Source: Tridacna crocea | Taxonomy: Eukaryota > Mollusca > Bivalvia > Cardiida > Cardiidae | Length of the DNA stretch: 64,000 bases | Reading direction: 5' to 3' | Assembly: GCA_943736015.1 (NCBI GenBank) | Contig: OX031063.1 | Span: 39,448,672-39,512,671, forward strand | Shown: positions 1 to 7,594 of the stretch, piece after piece | Position numbering within the stretch: position 1 is the first letter of the stretch | Layout of the letters: every line of letters begins with the position of its first letter | The notes under the pieces: generated by a model | Seen by the model: the letters and a program-made list of their open reading frames with translations, nothing else | Database searches by the model: none | What the model was told of the DNA's origin: nothing | Position numbers and translations under genes: made by a program

Positions 1-1497
1 CCAACAACGCGTTTGTTGGTTGTGTTTTACCTTTTCCTGTATTGACATATTAATAGGTTTGGGGTTTTGGTAGTATTTTCGGTGTATTTCTTGTATATCG
101 CCTTTTAACCAGTCTATAAAAACTTCTTCGGCGTCTTCTCCGGTATAGTTCCTTTCTATGGGTGCCATAACATCATCATCAAAACATTTTATAATATAGT
201 AAAAACTGCAAGGTCTATGCTTTTGGTGTTGCACGGTGTAACTATTTTTAGGGTCTGGCTGGCATGTGTGTATCGGCTCTAAAACACTTTCAAAATCCGC
301 GTATACAACAAAGGGGACCCGAATTTTGCGAGCGTGGTTTTGGAATTTTAAAACGCTGCCCTTTTCAGGCAGTTCCAAAGCAACAGGCTCATGGTTGTCG
401 CAGCGCCGCTTATGTTTTTTTAAAAGTTCTTTACTACCAAAATGATTCATACATCGTTTACAATATTCACTACTGCCATGGTGTCTACTTACTTGGTTTC
501 TTACTAAACCATTAAAGTTTTTGATGAGGGCATAGTGCGACTTTCCATCTTCATCCGTAATAAAAAGCAGGTCAACATGTTTATCTTTCTCGTCTTTTGT
601 GAGTCTTAGAGGGTAAACAATCTTCTTCATTTCGTCAGACCCATAGACGTTGACACTGATTTCGGGGTTTTGTTTTTCAAACTTGTTTATATCATTCAAA
701 GAAACGGGATAGGCGATACCATCCATATTCAAAGTTTCTTTCAATGGCGTTAGGTCAGTAATCCTTTCAGGGTGCGAATCCTTAGGATATAAGTATCTAA
801 GCACGCAGTAGGTAAAGCATTCATTATCTTCATTTTTAGGATTAATTACAGCCTTTTTATTACTTATCCACTTTGGTAGTGGTAGGTACCCTTCTGCACG
901 CAAAGGATCATAATTGCCTATGTGTAATTCTAACCTAACTATATTCGAAAAAGCAAACCCGCTACCTTCTCTCTGAAACTTAGCTAACTTTTCTAAAATT
1001 TCGTCTATCATACGCTGCAATAACTCCTCTACTCCTCCAGCATTCAAGTTGAGCGATTGATTGGAGGAAAAAGCGTATTCTCTCTCAGAGTCGGGGTCTG
1101 TGGGCAAATGTAATCTACACCGAAGTACAAGTTTTACTTTCGTTTGTAGGTTTCTTCGAAGGATGTTTCGAAGATTATCCTCCGTTTCCATAAAGAATCT
1201 ATCGGGCGTATAACCTTCTCTACCATCTATTACGTGCTGCCTGACATATCCTCTAAATACGGATTGCCCGGCTCTAATTTCAAACGGTTGCCTCGGAGGG
1301 TAATTTTCTCTAACGCGAGCAACAATTTCATCTAATACCCGCGGTATCCGTGGTGTTTCCACATTACCGGTCAACCAATTACCAAAATCAGTTATTCTTC
1401 TTTGTATAGATTCCGGAACGACTGCACCAGCGAGTCGTCTAGCTCCGGAGTAAACATTGGACGCAGCCCGTCTAGCTATATTCGAAAACCAACTCAT
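1..1497 (-). CDS. protein-primed family B DNA polymerase, N-terminal part (cut by window edge)
   Basis: The frame is open from the ATG at 1497 to base 1, giving 499 codons with no stop, so the gene continues beyond the window. The product would copy the element's linear genome by protein priming. An N-terminal basic and amphipathic stretch (residues 1-45) precedes a long domain without a clear family motif. A Cys/His finger (CxxC...H...C, about residues 355-385) follows, then the exonuclease I motif YADFES, with D401 and E403 as the metal-binding acids. Finger plus exonuclease motif in this spacing is typical of Polinton/Maverick polymerases. The palm motifs lie outside the window. The start follows an A-rich leader of the same type as its neighbours. 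Intact as far as seen; identity is firm, the C-terminal half is unknown. Confidence 0.92.
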   Translation of the reverse strand, partial: MSWFSNIARRAASNVYSGARRLAGAVVPESIQRRITDFGNWLTGNVETPRIPRVLDEIVARVRENYPPRQPFEIRAGQSVFRGYVRQHVIDGREGYTPDRFFMETEDNLRNILRRNLQTKVKLVLRCRLHLPTDPDSEREYAFSSNQSLNLNAGGVEELLQRMIDEILEKLAKFQREGSGFAFSNIVRLELHIGNYDPLRAEGYLPLPKWISNKKAVINPKNEDNECFTYCVLRYLYPKDSHPERITDLTPLKETLNMDGIAYPVSLNDINKFEKQNPEISVNVYGSDEMKKIVYPLRLTKDEKDKHVDLLFITDEDGKSHYALIKNFNGLVRNQVSRHHGSSEYCKRCMNHFGSKELLKKHKRRCDNHEPVALELPEKGSVLKFQNHARKIRVPFVVYADFESVLEPIHTCQPDPKNSYTVQHQKHRPCSFYYIIKCFDDDVMAPIERNYTGEDAEEVFIDWLKGDIQEIHRKYYQNPKPINMSIQEKVKHNQQTRCW

Positions 1498-1523
1498 TTT
1501 AATTAGTGAGAAAAAAATTCTTA
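1498..1523 (-). promoter_or_regulatory. putative viral promoter module of the polymerase gene
   Basis: On the coding strand a CTTAAGAATTTTTTTC block lies 11 bases before ATTAAA, which abuts the ATG. The same two-part layout precedes other genes of the element. Confidence 0.4.
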
Positions 1524-1538
1524 AGACTCGCAATCAAA

Positions 1539-1572
1539 AATTTTATTATATCTCCCCGGATATAATAAAATT
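1539..1572. terminator. 14-bp-stem hairpin at the 3' end of the SAP/NUMOD gene
   Basis: Perfect inverted repeat with arms 1539-1552 and 1559-1572 and a 6-base loop. It overlaps the last bases of the minus-strand stop codon at 1571-1573. Its position suggests transcript 3'-end formation or RNA stability; this is inference. Confidence 0.5.
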
Positions 1573-1909
1573 ATAGAATGTTAACCCTATATTGGTTCTT
1601 CCAAACCCTCCCGTTCCAATTTAGTATCGTTTGCGGGCAACGGTCTATATATTTACCGGCCTTATAAATCGATCGAAAGGTTTTTACCTCGCCGGTGTTA
1701 ACATCTTCTAAAGTAACTGTTTTAGGATTTTTCATGATAGTCTGTAATCTATCATACTTAGGCTCGCGTTTCTTTTCCGGTTTAGGCTCGTCCTCAGGCA
1801 GTAAGCCATGTTCTTTCGCTAACACGACAAATCGCTTCTTATCCCAGTAAGAGCGATACGCTATATTATTTTCTTTAAGAATCTCTTTCAAATCTGAAGC
1901 CTTTATCAT
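1571..1909 (-). CDS. small SAP/NUMOD1-like DNA-binding protein
   Basis: 112 residues. Residues 3-36 form a short helix-extended-helix resembling a SAP/HeH domain (LKEILKENNI...LAKEHGLLP). A charged Lys/Glu/Pro linker follows. Residues 64-110 resemble a NUMOD1-type module: a TGEV turn, then FRSIYKAGKYI and a final TILNWNGRVWKNQYR. Both parts point to DNA binding, and small proteins of this make-up recur in Polintons. It sits 29 bp downstream of the capsid gene on the same strand, with its own A-rich leader. A role in packaging, replication or gene control is possible; none is shown by the sequence. It is intact and its start is the only ATG that fits the leader. Confidence 0.65.
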   Translation of the reverse strand: MIKASDLKEILKENNIAYRSYWDKKRFVVLAKEHGLLPEDEPKPEKKREPKYDRLQTIMKNPKTVTLEDVNTGEVKTFRSIYKAGKYIDRCPQTILNWNGRVWKNQYRVNIL

Positions 1910-1938
1910 TTTTAATACATAGGAAAAAAATTCTTAAC
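1910..1938 (-). promoter_or_regulatory. putative viral promoter in a 29-bp gene gap
   Basis: Coding strand reads GTTAAGAATTTTTTTCC, a short spacer, then TATTAAAAATG. The whole module fits between the capsid stop and this start. Confidence 0.4.
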
Positions 1939-3219
1939 TCAATACACTACGCTCATCTTATTACCATCAGACTGAAAGTTAATTAACCTATCGCTAATAA
2001 TAACGGCATATGCCTCGGTATCTGCGGGTACATTTACATCAAAATGTGCCTTGATTTGAATATCAGTAACGGAATATTTTAACCTTTCACTTTGCTTAGA
2101 AACATCAAACAAAAACAGAGGATAGAGGGTTTTATAATCCGAGGGGGAAATATTAGGGTTTGATACTAACTCATCCATGTTAAAGAACTTAGACCTAAAT
2201 AACGCAGTATCGCCATAAGCTCTACTAAATTTATACATTGGAAATGAAAGATTATAGTCAACAGCTGGGTATCTTATAGAATTTAGCGTGACATAAATAT
2301 TTTTAACGCTTACGTTGTCGAATATGGCTGGGTTTTGCTCTTGGTCTCCATTTTTACCAGTTTGAAAGCCAGCAATGATAAAACGAGGCACCTCGGGGGA
2401 TGATTTAACGGCGAGTCTCCAAGTAAATGATGTTGACTGAGGAACCGAGATAGAGTCGCACTGTATCATTCTATATCCAACGGGAAATTTTTCTTTTTTC
2501 TCGATAAGTTTATAAAGTTCCATTTTCTCCTTATCCGCGGGCATCACATGTGGCATATACCACGATATCTTACTTAACGTAACTTTGCCAATCCCAACCC
2601 CGGCATCTCTGAAAATTGCATCATCATCTCTATTTCTTGTCAAGGTGAGTGTTTGCTTCATTCCATACAGAATTTTGTTATAGTCTTCGCAAAAACCAAA
2701 TATATGTTTTAACGGAACTCTGAAGCTGAATGTACCTTTTGGGGTTGGACCATTAATGATATACTTTTTTCTTATCTTCCAACCCACGTTATTATCTTCT
2801 GCAGCGGCTGTTGTATCCTTGTACCACAATTGGTTTAGTCCTTGCGATTTGGAAAAGTCGTCCAGATATTTTAACAACCCGAGCATCGTAGTAGCTTGAC
2901 CCGGATGCAATATGGATTCAATCTCTTGACCGGAAAGTTGGTACCGGATATTTTTAAAAAGATACATGAGACCGTTGTTTGTTAGAGAAATAAGGTCGTC
3001 ATCTTGGTAAGCTGGTCCACCAGTATTTGTTAATTGGCCTTCTATAAGCAAATAACTTTCGCCCGGATGCGTAAAAATATCTTGGGTTTCGATGTTAATC
3101 CTAATCTCTCCCCCTGGACCGTTGAGATTTGTTCCTGTGATTGGTTCATACTCAAAGTGCTCATACTCATCAATACTATCGTATTTTACGATTGGTTCAG
3201 TGATATTTAAAATGTCCAT
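1939..3219 (-). CDS. major capsid protein, double jelly-roll (hexon-like)
   Basis: 426 residues. The sequence matches the well-conserved capsid family found in Polinton-type elements of aquatic invertebrates. The N terminus reads TEPIVKYDSIDEYEHFEYEP, followed by beta-rich segments. Landmarks are TTMLGLLKYLDDFSKSQGLN (from about residue 109), PLKHIFGFCEDYNKILYG (about 169-186) and a C-terminal PSDYKTLYPLFLFDVSKQSE. The length is enough for two jelly-roll domains, which would trimerise into the hexameric capsomer. It is flanked by a small conserved gene 50 bp upstream and the SAP/NUMOD gene downstream. No stop or frameshift interrupts it. The capsid assignment rests on family recall and context; the double jelly-roll fold itself is inferred. 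Confidence 0.85.
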   Translation of the reverse strand: MDILNITEPIVKYDSIDEYEHFEYEPITGTNLNGPGGEIRINIETQDIFTHPGESYLLIEGQLTNTGGPAYQDDDLISLTNNGLMYLFKNIRYQLSGQEIESILHPGQATTMLGLLKYLDDFSKSQGLNQLWYKDTTAAAEDNNVGWKIRKKYIINGPTPKGTFSFRVPLKHIFGFCEDYNKILYGMKQTLTLTRNRDDDAIFRDAGVGIGKVTLSKISWYMPHVMPADKEKMELYKLIEKKEKFPVGYRMIQCDSISVPQSTSFTWRLAVKSSPEVPRFIIAGFQTGKNGDQEQNPAIFDNVSVKNIYVTLNSIRYPAVDYNLSFPMYKFSRAYGDTALFRSKFFNMDELVSNPNISPSDYKTLYPLFLFDVSKQSERLKYSVTDIQIKAHFDVNVPADTEAYAVIISDRLINFQSDGNKMSVVY

Positions 3220-3248
3220 TTTTATAATACAATTATAATTTTTTTAAG
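3220..3248 (-). promoter_or_regulatory. putative viral promoter of the capsid gene
   Basis: Coding strand shows CTTAAAAAAATTATAATTG, then TATTATAAAAATG. It is a close variant of the shared module. Confidence 0.4.
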
Positions 3249-3269
3249 CAAAAATTATAATTGCGTCTA

Positions 3270-3629
3270 TCACTCTAACCAAAGCTGGGGAAAAGCCTTT
3301 TTCGTGTTGTCAACCCACACACTTTTAAGTTTAATGTATTGTGGGCTATGGTCATAATTTTTCTTTTTAGGGTAAACCATGTTTCCATACACAATTTTTA
3401 TTGGAGAAATGTGTACACGACCTAAATACTCGTTTACCTGCTTCTCAATCTCCCTCATTATAGCTATTTTTTCGGGAGATAGCTTCACACACGTTTTTTG
3501 GTAACCATGCGTCGTATCATTAACTTCGAGTAACTCGCAATCCTCCACTCGTAGAGACGCGTTAGTTACTAGAATAGATGAAGTTCTATGCCTTTGATAG
3601 CATTTACGATAGAAACCCAACTCCGCCAT
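3270..3629 (-). CDS. conserved small viral protein of unknown function
   Basis: 119 residues, mixed alpha/beta with a basic N terminus. Recognisable blocks are IVYGNMVYPKKKN (about 79-91) and a C-terminal IKLKSVWVDNTKKAFPQLWL. The alternating strands ending in LWLE recall small OB-fold proteins, so single-strand DNA binding is one possibility, but no diagnostic motif is seen. It lies directly upstream of the capsid gene on the same strand with a 50-bp gap. I recognise it only as a type of protein recurring beside Polinton capsid genes. It is intact. Confidence 0.6.
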   Translation of the reverse strand: MAELGFYRKCYQRHRTSSILVTNASLRVEDCELLEVNDTTHGYQKTCVKLSPEKIAIMREIEKQVNEYLGRVHISPIKIVYGNMVYPKKKNYDHSPQYIKLKSVWVDNTKKAFPQLWLE

Positions 3630-3660
3630 TTTATTACTAGGATATTTTTTTCTTAAATCA
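3630..3660 (-). promoter_or_regulatory. putative viral promoter
   Basis: Coding strand reads TTTAAGAAAAAAATATCC, then TAATAAAATG. Same TTAA plus A-run, followed by an AT-rich start context. Confidence 0.35.
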
Positions 3661-3673
3661 AATCATTTATTTT

Positions 3674-4075
3674 TCACGTTACTTTAATACCAGACCCACC
3701 GTTTAATTTTTTAACTAAGTCCTGAATAGCAATGGCGCTCCCGTCCATTAAGGTGCTAATGTTTTGCGTTGCAGGGTTGCTCTCCACGTTTATAGGTGTT
3801 GCGGTATGTTTTTCTAGAATTTTTTGCGATTTTGGTGTTAAAGCTTTCGTGACTAGTTTCTTCCCCGCTTCTACAGCGACATTCTTTCCAGCCTCTAAAG
3901 CTTTCTTTCCCGCTTCCTTAGCAACGCTCTTACCAACATCTAAGGCGGAAGATGCGAGTTGCTTAGCCGCGCTACTGGTAAAAAGTCTCGCGAGAAAGCT
4001 CAAAGCGTCGCTAAAGATTCCGCTACCACCATATGCATACCTTCTATTAAATCCTCTTTTTCTAGGCGTGATCAT
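3674..4075 (-). CDS. basic, amphipathic-helix virion core-like protein
   Basis: 133 residues. The N terminus is strongly basic (ITPRKRGFNRRYAYGGSG). Residues 34-80 are a run of Ala/Lys/Glu/Gly helices with an imperfect 11-residue repeat (VAKEAGKKALEAGKNVAVEA). The C terminus is polar and ends in a second GSG turn. This composition resembles the small basic or membrane-active core proteins of adenovirus-like virions (pX or pVI analogues). That comparison is by character, not alignment. The stop lies 44 bp from the next gene. The start is only 3 bp from the stop of the upstream gene, so its promoter must lie inside that gene's 3' end. Confidence 0.6.
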   Translation of the reverse strand: MITPRKRGFNRRYAYGGSGIFSDALSFLARLFTSSAAKQLASSALDVGKSVAKEAGKKALEAGKNVAVEAGKKLVTKALTPKSQKILEKHTATPINVESNPATQNISTLMDGSAIAIQDLVKKLNGGSGIKVT

Positions 4076-4078
4076 TTT

Positions 4079-4930
4079 TTATAGCATAGACATTAAATTT
4101 TTATAAGCGTCGGAGCTTATAACACCCTGTCTTTTTAATTCGTCGCATATGCCTACTAACTCATTTCTTACACCCGTGTTACCCGCTTTTTTGCTCGCTA
4201 ACAACAGGTCAAGTCTTTCTATTAATGCGTTAGGGTCACCCGGGATAACAACGATACCCTTTCCTTTATATAAATCTTTATCGTCCCAAATTTGTTTTTG
4301 TATATGTTTCCATTTGTTTCCTTTATTGGCTTTAGAGCGTTTTTGGCCCGGATCGTTATCACGATGAAGAGCGTTTGTTTGTGTCATCAACTTGCCATAA
4401 TTTGTATAGTCCTCCTTGTTAAACCCTTTCGGTTCTTTTTCAACAATTAGGCTCCATAGACCATCGGTACCTTCATATTCTTTACCTTCAACTATAATAT
4501 TGCTATCATTGATAACAACTGGTTTGTTACCGATATAAAATTTACCTTCTTTGTCATATAACCCGGTCGTTTTATCAACTTCGCCTTTAGTAGCAAACTT
4601 TCTTAGATACTTTTCTGCTATTTCCCCGAGAAACAGTGGTGCTATAATTTCTTCTTCACTTGGTTTATCATAAGCTGTGATAGATGGAAAGGCTGGAAAC
4701 TTAATGGTTTTTATACCTTCCTTAATTGGTTTAAGTTCTTCTACAACTTCCTTAGTTGTAGCTTTTTGCGTTTCTGTAATAGGTTTAAAAAACTTTGAAA
4801 GGTCAGTTTGCAATTCTTTCTCCCCCGTTCTCTCCGCTAGTTGGCTATCCCGGATATTCTTTTTTATTTCGAGGTACTCTTTTACAATTAGGTCCCTTTT
4901 TGCGGGATCAGTTATTTTTAGAAACGACAT
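4079..4930 (-). CDS. conserved Polinton protein of unknown function (283 aa)
   Basis: I place the start at the ATG ending at 4930, after an A-run leader. The frame stays open upstream to 5098, but that extension only encodes a 12-bp satellite (repeated Lys-Thr-Ala-Met) and is unlikely to be translated. Residues 1-70 are helical and charged. A central segment includes GTDGLWSLIVEKEPKGF and YGKLMTQTNALHRDNDPGQK, a block I recall as recurrent in Polinton-like elements. Next comes a Lys/Trp-rich stretch (NKGNKWKHIQKQIW), then helices at the C terminus. It is probably a virion or packaging component. It is intact, and its function is not known to me. Confidence 0.7.
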   Translation of the reverse strand: MSFLKITDPAKRDLIVKEYLEIKKNIRDSQLAERTGEKELQTDLSKFFKPITETQKATTKEVVEELKPIKEGIKTIKFPAFPSITAYDKPSEEEIIAPLFLGEIAEKYLRKFATKGEVDKTTGLYDKEGKFYIGNKPVVINDSNIIVEGKEYEGTDGLWSLIVEKEPKGFNKEDYTNYGKLMTQTNALHRDNDPGQKRSKANKGNKWKHIQKQIWDDKDLYKGKGIVVIPGDPNALIERLDLLLASKKAGNTGVRNELVGICDELKRQGVISSDAYKNLMSML

Positions 4931-4962
4931 TTTTTTAATTAGCAACATATTTTTTTTAAACG
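4931..4962 (-). promoter_or_regulatory. putative viral promoter supporting the internal start at 4930
   Basis: Coding strand shows GTTTAAAAAAAATATGTTGC, then AATTAAAAAAATG. This match to the shared module supports 4930 over the longer reading. Confidence 0.4.
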
Positions 4963-4967
4963 TGAGT

Positions 4968-5002
4968 ACACACGTTATCTCTATCATAAAGATAACGTGT
5001 GT
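4968..5002. other. hairpin in the largest viral intergenic gap
   Basis: Inverted repeat ACACACGTTATCT (4968-4980) paired with its complement at 4990-5002 around a 9-base loop. It abuts the 12-bp satellite. This 200-bp gap is the only large one between viral genes. Confidence 0.55.
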
Positions 5003-5092
5003 TTTCATCGCAGTTTTCATCGCAGTTTTCATCGCAGTTTTCATCGCAGTTTTCATCGCAGTTTTCATCGCAGTTTTAATCGCAGTTTTCAT
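5001..5092. repeat. 12-bp tandem repeat array
   Basis: Seven copies of GTTTTCATCGCA (the seventh with one change) and a partial eighth. It lies between two viral genes and creates artificial open frames on both strands. It could be a replication, enhancer or packaging site, or simple slippage. Confidence 0.8.
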
Positions 5093-5130
5093 TATCATTA
5101 CCTATCTCCACGATACACTTACACTTAAAA

Positions 5131-5754
5131 TTAAAGTTTACCCCCATGGTTCTTTTCCACCAATCTCCGAAAGGACTCACGCGCTTCTTGCCTCCCTTTC
5201 TCAATTAATGTTTCTTCGGTTTCAGCCAATATCTTTTTCTTCGTTTTAGACCTAACTTCTTCCTTCATTACTTTATACTTTTGCAATTCTTCTAAGATAA
5301 GTTGAAATTCTTCATCACTAACCTCGTTATCGCTCAAAGCTTTCGATATATGCGAGGATATCGTATTTAACTTGGTATCGGCGATTGTTCTAATTTTCTC
5401 GTGCTTTTCGGCTTTTGCAGTGGAGCGCCTTACGCTATACTTTCCAATTAAGCTTAAAAGACCAGTAAAAGCCGCGGCTCCTTCTAATGCTATCACTGCA
5501 GGTATCGCGACTATCGTTGATAGTAGACCTATCCCACCTGCTCCCGAAATCATGGTAACCGTAATTAAAACCGTATCTATATTATCTACTATTCTCGCGG
5601 CTCTAAAATACTTCTTACTTAAGGCTTCTCTTTTGGTCTTCTCTTCTTCTAAGAATTTCTGGATTTCATTGATTTTTTGCAGTCTATATCCTTGTCCCTC
5701 ATCAAGTGGAGGAGCAGTTGGTAATTTAGGGTAAACACTGTCCTTCATCTCCAT
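5131..5754 (-). CDS. membrane-associated viral protein with YPxL and PTAPP motifs
   Basis: 207 residues. The extreme N terminus carries YPKL (residues 8-11) directly followed by PTAPP (12-16). These match the two classical late-domain motifs that recruit ALIX and TSG101 in other viruses. A charged coiled-coil-like stretch follows (24-52), then a continuous Gly/Ala-rich hydrophobic region (about 61-105) long enough for two membrane passes. A long charged helical tail (about 106-200) ends the protein. Related proteins recur in invertebrate Polintons. Membrane association and ESCRT recruitment are inferences. It is intact, and either Met1 or Met3 could be the start. Confidence 0.7.
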   Translation of the reverse strand: MEMKDSVYPKLPTAPPLDEGQGYRLQKINEIQKFLEEEKTKREALSKKYFRAARIVDNIDTVLITVTMISGAGGIGLLSTIVAIPAVIALEGAAAFTGLLSLIGKYSVRRSTAKAEKHEKIRTIADTKLNTISSHISKALSDNEVSDEEFQLILEELQKYKVMKEEVRSKTKKKILAETEETLIEKGRQEARESFRRLVEKNHGGKL

Positions 5755-5787
5755 TTTTTTTTATTAGAATTATATTTTTTTTAAAAC
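5755..5787 (-). promoter_or_regulatory. putative viral promoter
   Basis: Coding strand has TTTTAAAAAAAATATAATTC, then TAATAAAAAAAAATG. It overlaps the stop region of the preceding gene at 5781. Confidence 0.35.
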
Positions 5788-6152
5788 GAATAGTAAACGA
5801 AGCATAGAAGCTCGTTTTCCTCGATTGTTACGCTGTTGCTAGAATCGTTCGTAATAGTAATTATAATATTCTCGGCATTTTCGAGGTTAACTTCGTTTTG
5901 CGAGCTACACCACTTTTTTAAGTAGCACGGTAATGAGCTCAAAACAACTCCTTTAGTCATTATGAAGCCGAGCCCTAAGAGTACACCCTTAACTTCTTTA
6001 GACGCTAGTGTAAGCTTTTCTTGACAAAGAATTTCCCAGGTTACCGTATTTACTTTTCGTGAGGGATATTTTAAACCTTGTAATGGTATCCAGTGGATTG
6101 TTTTTGGCTGAATAACATTCGCTTTCTTAACACCGAGTTTATGAGTCTTCAT
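5781..6152 (-). CDS. small beta-rich protein, possibly dUTPase-fold-like
   Basis: 123 residues, predominantly beta. The order of elements loosely recalls a trimeric dUTPase fold without its catalytic motifs. A GLGFIMTKGVVLSSLP segment (about 57-72) resembles the proline-glycine strand turn. The C-terminal IIITITNDSSNSVTIEENEL resembles the NLS...F.IKKGDRIAQ strand pair of that family. No dUTPase active-site motif is seen, so an enzyme is unlikely. A structural virion protein is an equal alternative. It sits between the membrane protein and the glycine-rich virion protein, with gaps of 21-26 bp, in a block of likely late genes. Confidence 0.5.
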   Translation of the reverse strand: MKTHKLGVKKANVIQPKTIHWIPLQGLKYPSRKVNTVTWEILCQEKLTLASKEVKGVLLGLGFIMTKGVVLSSLPCYLKKWCSSQNEVNLENAENIIITITNDSSNSVTIEENELLCFVYYSF

Positions 6153-6173
6153 ATTTTTAATATAGCTAGAATT

Positions 6174-6767
6174 TTATAATATAGCTCCTAAGATAGGTAT
6201 ATTAGCGAATGGACTATTAGGACCTAAAAGAAGCCCGCTTCCATCATAAAACTTTCCTCCTTGTTTTAAATACAGCCCATCACCAACAGACCCAAACCCG
6301 TTACCCCTATAAGGGGCTAAGTAAAGCCCTTCCCCATCAGTTTTTACCTGACAAACACAACCTCCTTTTTTAAGGTAAAGACCCGACCCTAACGCTTTAT
6401 TTACTCCGAATGAACCTAATCCAGACAGAGCTCCGAGACCTAAAGCTGGTAGCGCTTTTGAAGCCAATCCAGCCACCATCGGTAAAGCTCTAGCAGCCAA
6501 CCCGGCCAACATTCCGAGAAAACCGCCCTCTATCTTCATGTTATCTCTAAGCTGCTTGGCACTCATTTTAATCGTTATGCCTTTACCATTTTCATAGGCT
6601 TTAGCCATTTTACTCGCTTGAGAATCGGTTACCGCTATAATATCATTGCCCGTTAAATCCTCATGACCTAAGCGAATACTTACTGGGCATCTACCTTTAA
6701 CAGCGTGTTGAAGCTTTTGCTTTTGCCCTTCCGATATATTAACTCTTACATTCGTATAACTCGCCAT
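6174..6767 (-). CDS. hydrophobic Gly-rich virion protein (pVI/pX-like)
   Basis: 197 residues. An N-terminal domain (1-80) contains the conserved blocks VRVNISEGQKQKLQHAV and GKGITIKMSAKQLRDN. A hydrophobic Ala/Gly/Leu stretch (about 81-125) could insert in a membrane. The C-terminal part has three GLYL-type repeats (SGLYLKKGG, EGLYLAPY, DGLYLKQGG). It ends in LLLGPNSPFANIPILGAIL. I recall proteins with the same layout in many Polinton-like elements. By character it resembles the membrane-disrupting internal capsid proteins of adenoviruses. Intact; role inferred. Confidence 0.7.
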   Translation of the reverse strand: MASYTNVRVNISEGQKQKLQHAVKGRCPVSIRLGHEDLTGNDIIAVTDSQASKMAKAYENGKGITIKMSAKQLRDNMKIEGGFLGMLAGLAARALPMVAGLASKALPALGLGALSGLGSFGVNKALGSGLYLKKGGCVCQVKTDGEGLYLAPYRGNGFGSVGDGLYLKQGGKFYDGSGLLLGPNSPFANIPILGAIL

Positions 6768-6796
6768 TTTTTATATACCTAATATTTTTTTATTAT
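6768..6796 (-). promoter_or_regulatory. putative viral promoter
   Basis: Coding strand reads ATAATAAAAAAATATTAGG, then TATATAAAAAATG, in a 25-bp gene gap. Confidence 0.35.
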
Positions 6797-7563
6797 ACTT
6801 CTCTAAGATGAAATCTAATTGTTAAAGTTTCTCCTCTAAGATTCAGTAAGACGCCATTTTGGTTAGTTACTTCAACCGTCATGTTGTGTATCTCATACAC
6901 CGTTATAGGTAGGTATATAAGGTTTCGAGGAGTCTCAATAATTTTATACCCGGGAGATACATCCGGGAAGAAAGAGTAAATCGTATTTTGCGTTGAACCG
7001 TTAACATAACTTCCTGAGATGATGTCGATGTTTATAAATATGCTGTTTATATCGAGAATGTTTACAACGTTCTCCGACTCCCAGAATCCTTGTGTGTATA
7101 CAGTGTGGTTAAATCCTAATACTTTCGCGATTGAGTTTGGATACCTAAAATCTACTTGGTAACCATCTTCTATATCAATAACCGACCTAAGGGTGTTAGT
7201 GTTCGCGGAAATATGGATATAATATTTTTCATTGACCGCGTCATAGTGATCCTTTTTTCGCATTTCCTGTTGCACGGTATCGTTAATGCTCGTGATTTCA
7301 TAACTCCCTTCTGGTATCTCGATCCTATGCCACGTAACACCCTGATCCGGAGAATAAACCAAGATGTTGTTCGTTGCATCGATGTTTGGAAAGGAGTAAT
7401 AAGTTTCGAGGTTTGCTAGAGCTATTTCGTATTTTCTATCCTTGTCAAGTTGTAGAGGTGGGTTAAACCTGGTTTTAATGCGCGTTTTGTTGTCGCTTAC
7501 TATAATTTGGGAGGATAATTTAGGCCCCGTATTTCTCACAATTTGTTTTAAGAGATCTTCCAT
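6793..7563 (-). CDS. minor capsid (penton-like) protein, single jelly-roll
   Basis: 256 residues, largely beta. An N-terminal motif TRFNPPLQLDKDRKYEIALA (about 32-51) is followed by NLETYYSFPNID and an IPEGSYEI strand. These blocks are shared by the minor capsid proteins of Polinton-type elements. The length fits a single jelly-roll that would form pentamers at the capsid vertices, where the fibre encoded at 10,214 would attach. It lies 24 bp downstream of the packaging ATPase on the same strand. It is uninterrupted. The jelly-roll call is by family recall and length rather than by structure. Confidence 0.72.
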   Translation of the reverse strand: MEDLLKQIVRNTGPKLSSQIIVSDNKTRIKTRFNPPLQLDKDRKYEIALANLETYYSFPNIDATNNILVYSPDQGVTWHRIEIPEGSYEITSINDTVQQEMRKKDHYDAVNEKYYIHISANTNTLRSVIDIEDGYQVDFRYPNSIAKVLGFNHTVYTQGFWESENVVNILDINSIFINIDIISGSYVNGSTQNTIYSFFPDVSPGYKIIETPRNLIYLPITVYEIHNMTVEVTNQNGVLLNLRGETLTIRFHLREV

Positions 7564-7594
7564 TTTATATAGTCGAAATATTTTTTTTTAACTC
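7564..7594 (-). promoter_or_regulatory. putative viral promoter
   Basis: Coding strand reads GAGTTAAAAAAAAATATTTC, then ACTATATAAAATG. The module overlaps the stop of the ATPase gene. Confidence 0.4.

Noticed and set aside
264-515. Plus-strand 83-codon open frame
   Set aside because: Antisense shadow of the polymerase gene.
4931-5098. N-terminal extension of the 283-aa viral protein made of Lys-Thr-Ala-Met repeats
   Set aside because: It is translation of the 12-bp satellite. The promoter-like leader sits before the internal ATG at 4930.
5001-5249. Plus-strand 190-codon frame with repeated Val-Phe-Ile-Ala as a membrane protein
   Set aside because: It is the 12-bp satellite and antisense of a viral gene read in another frame.
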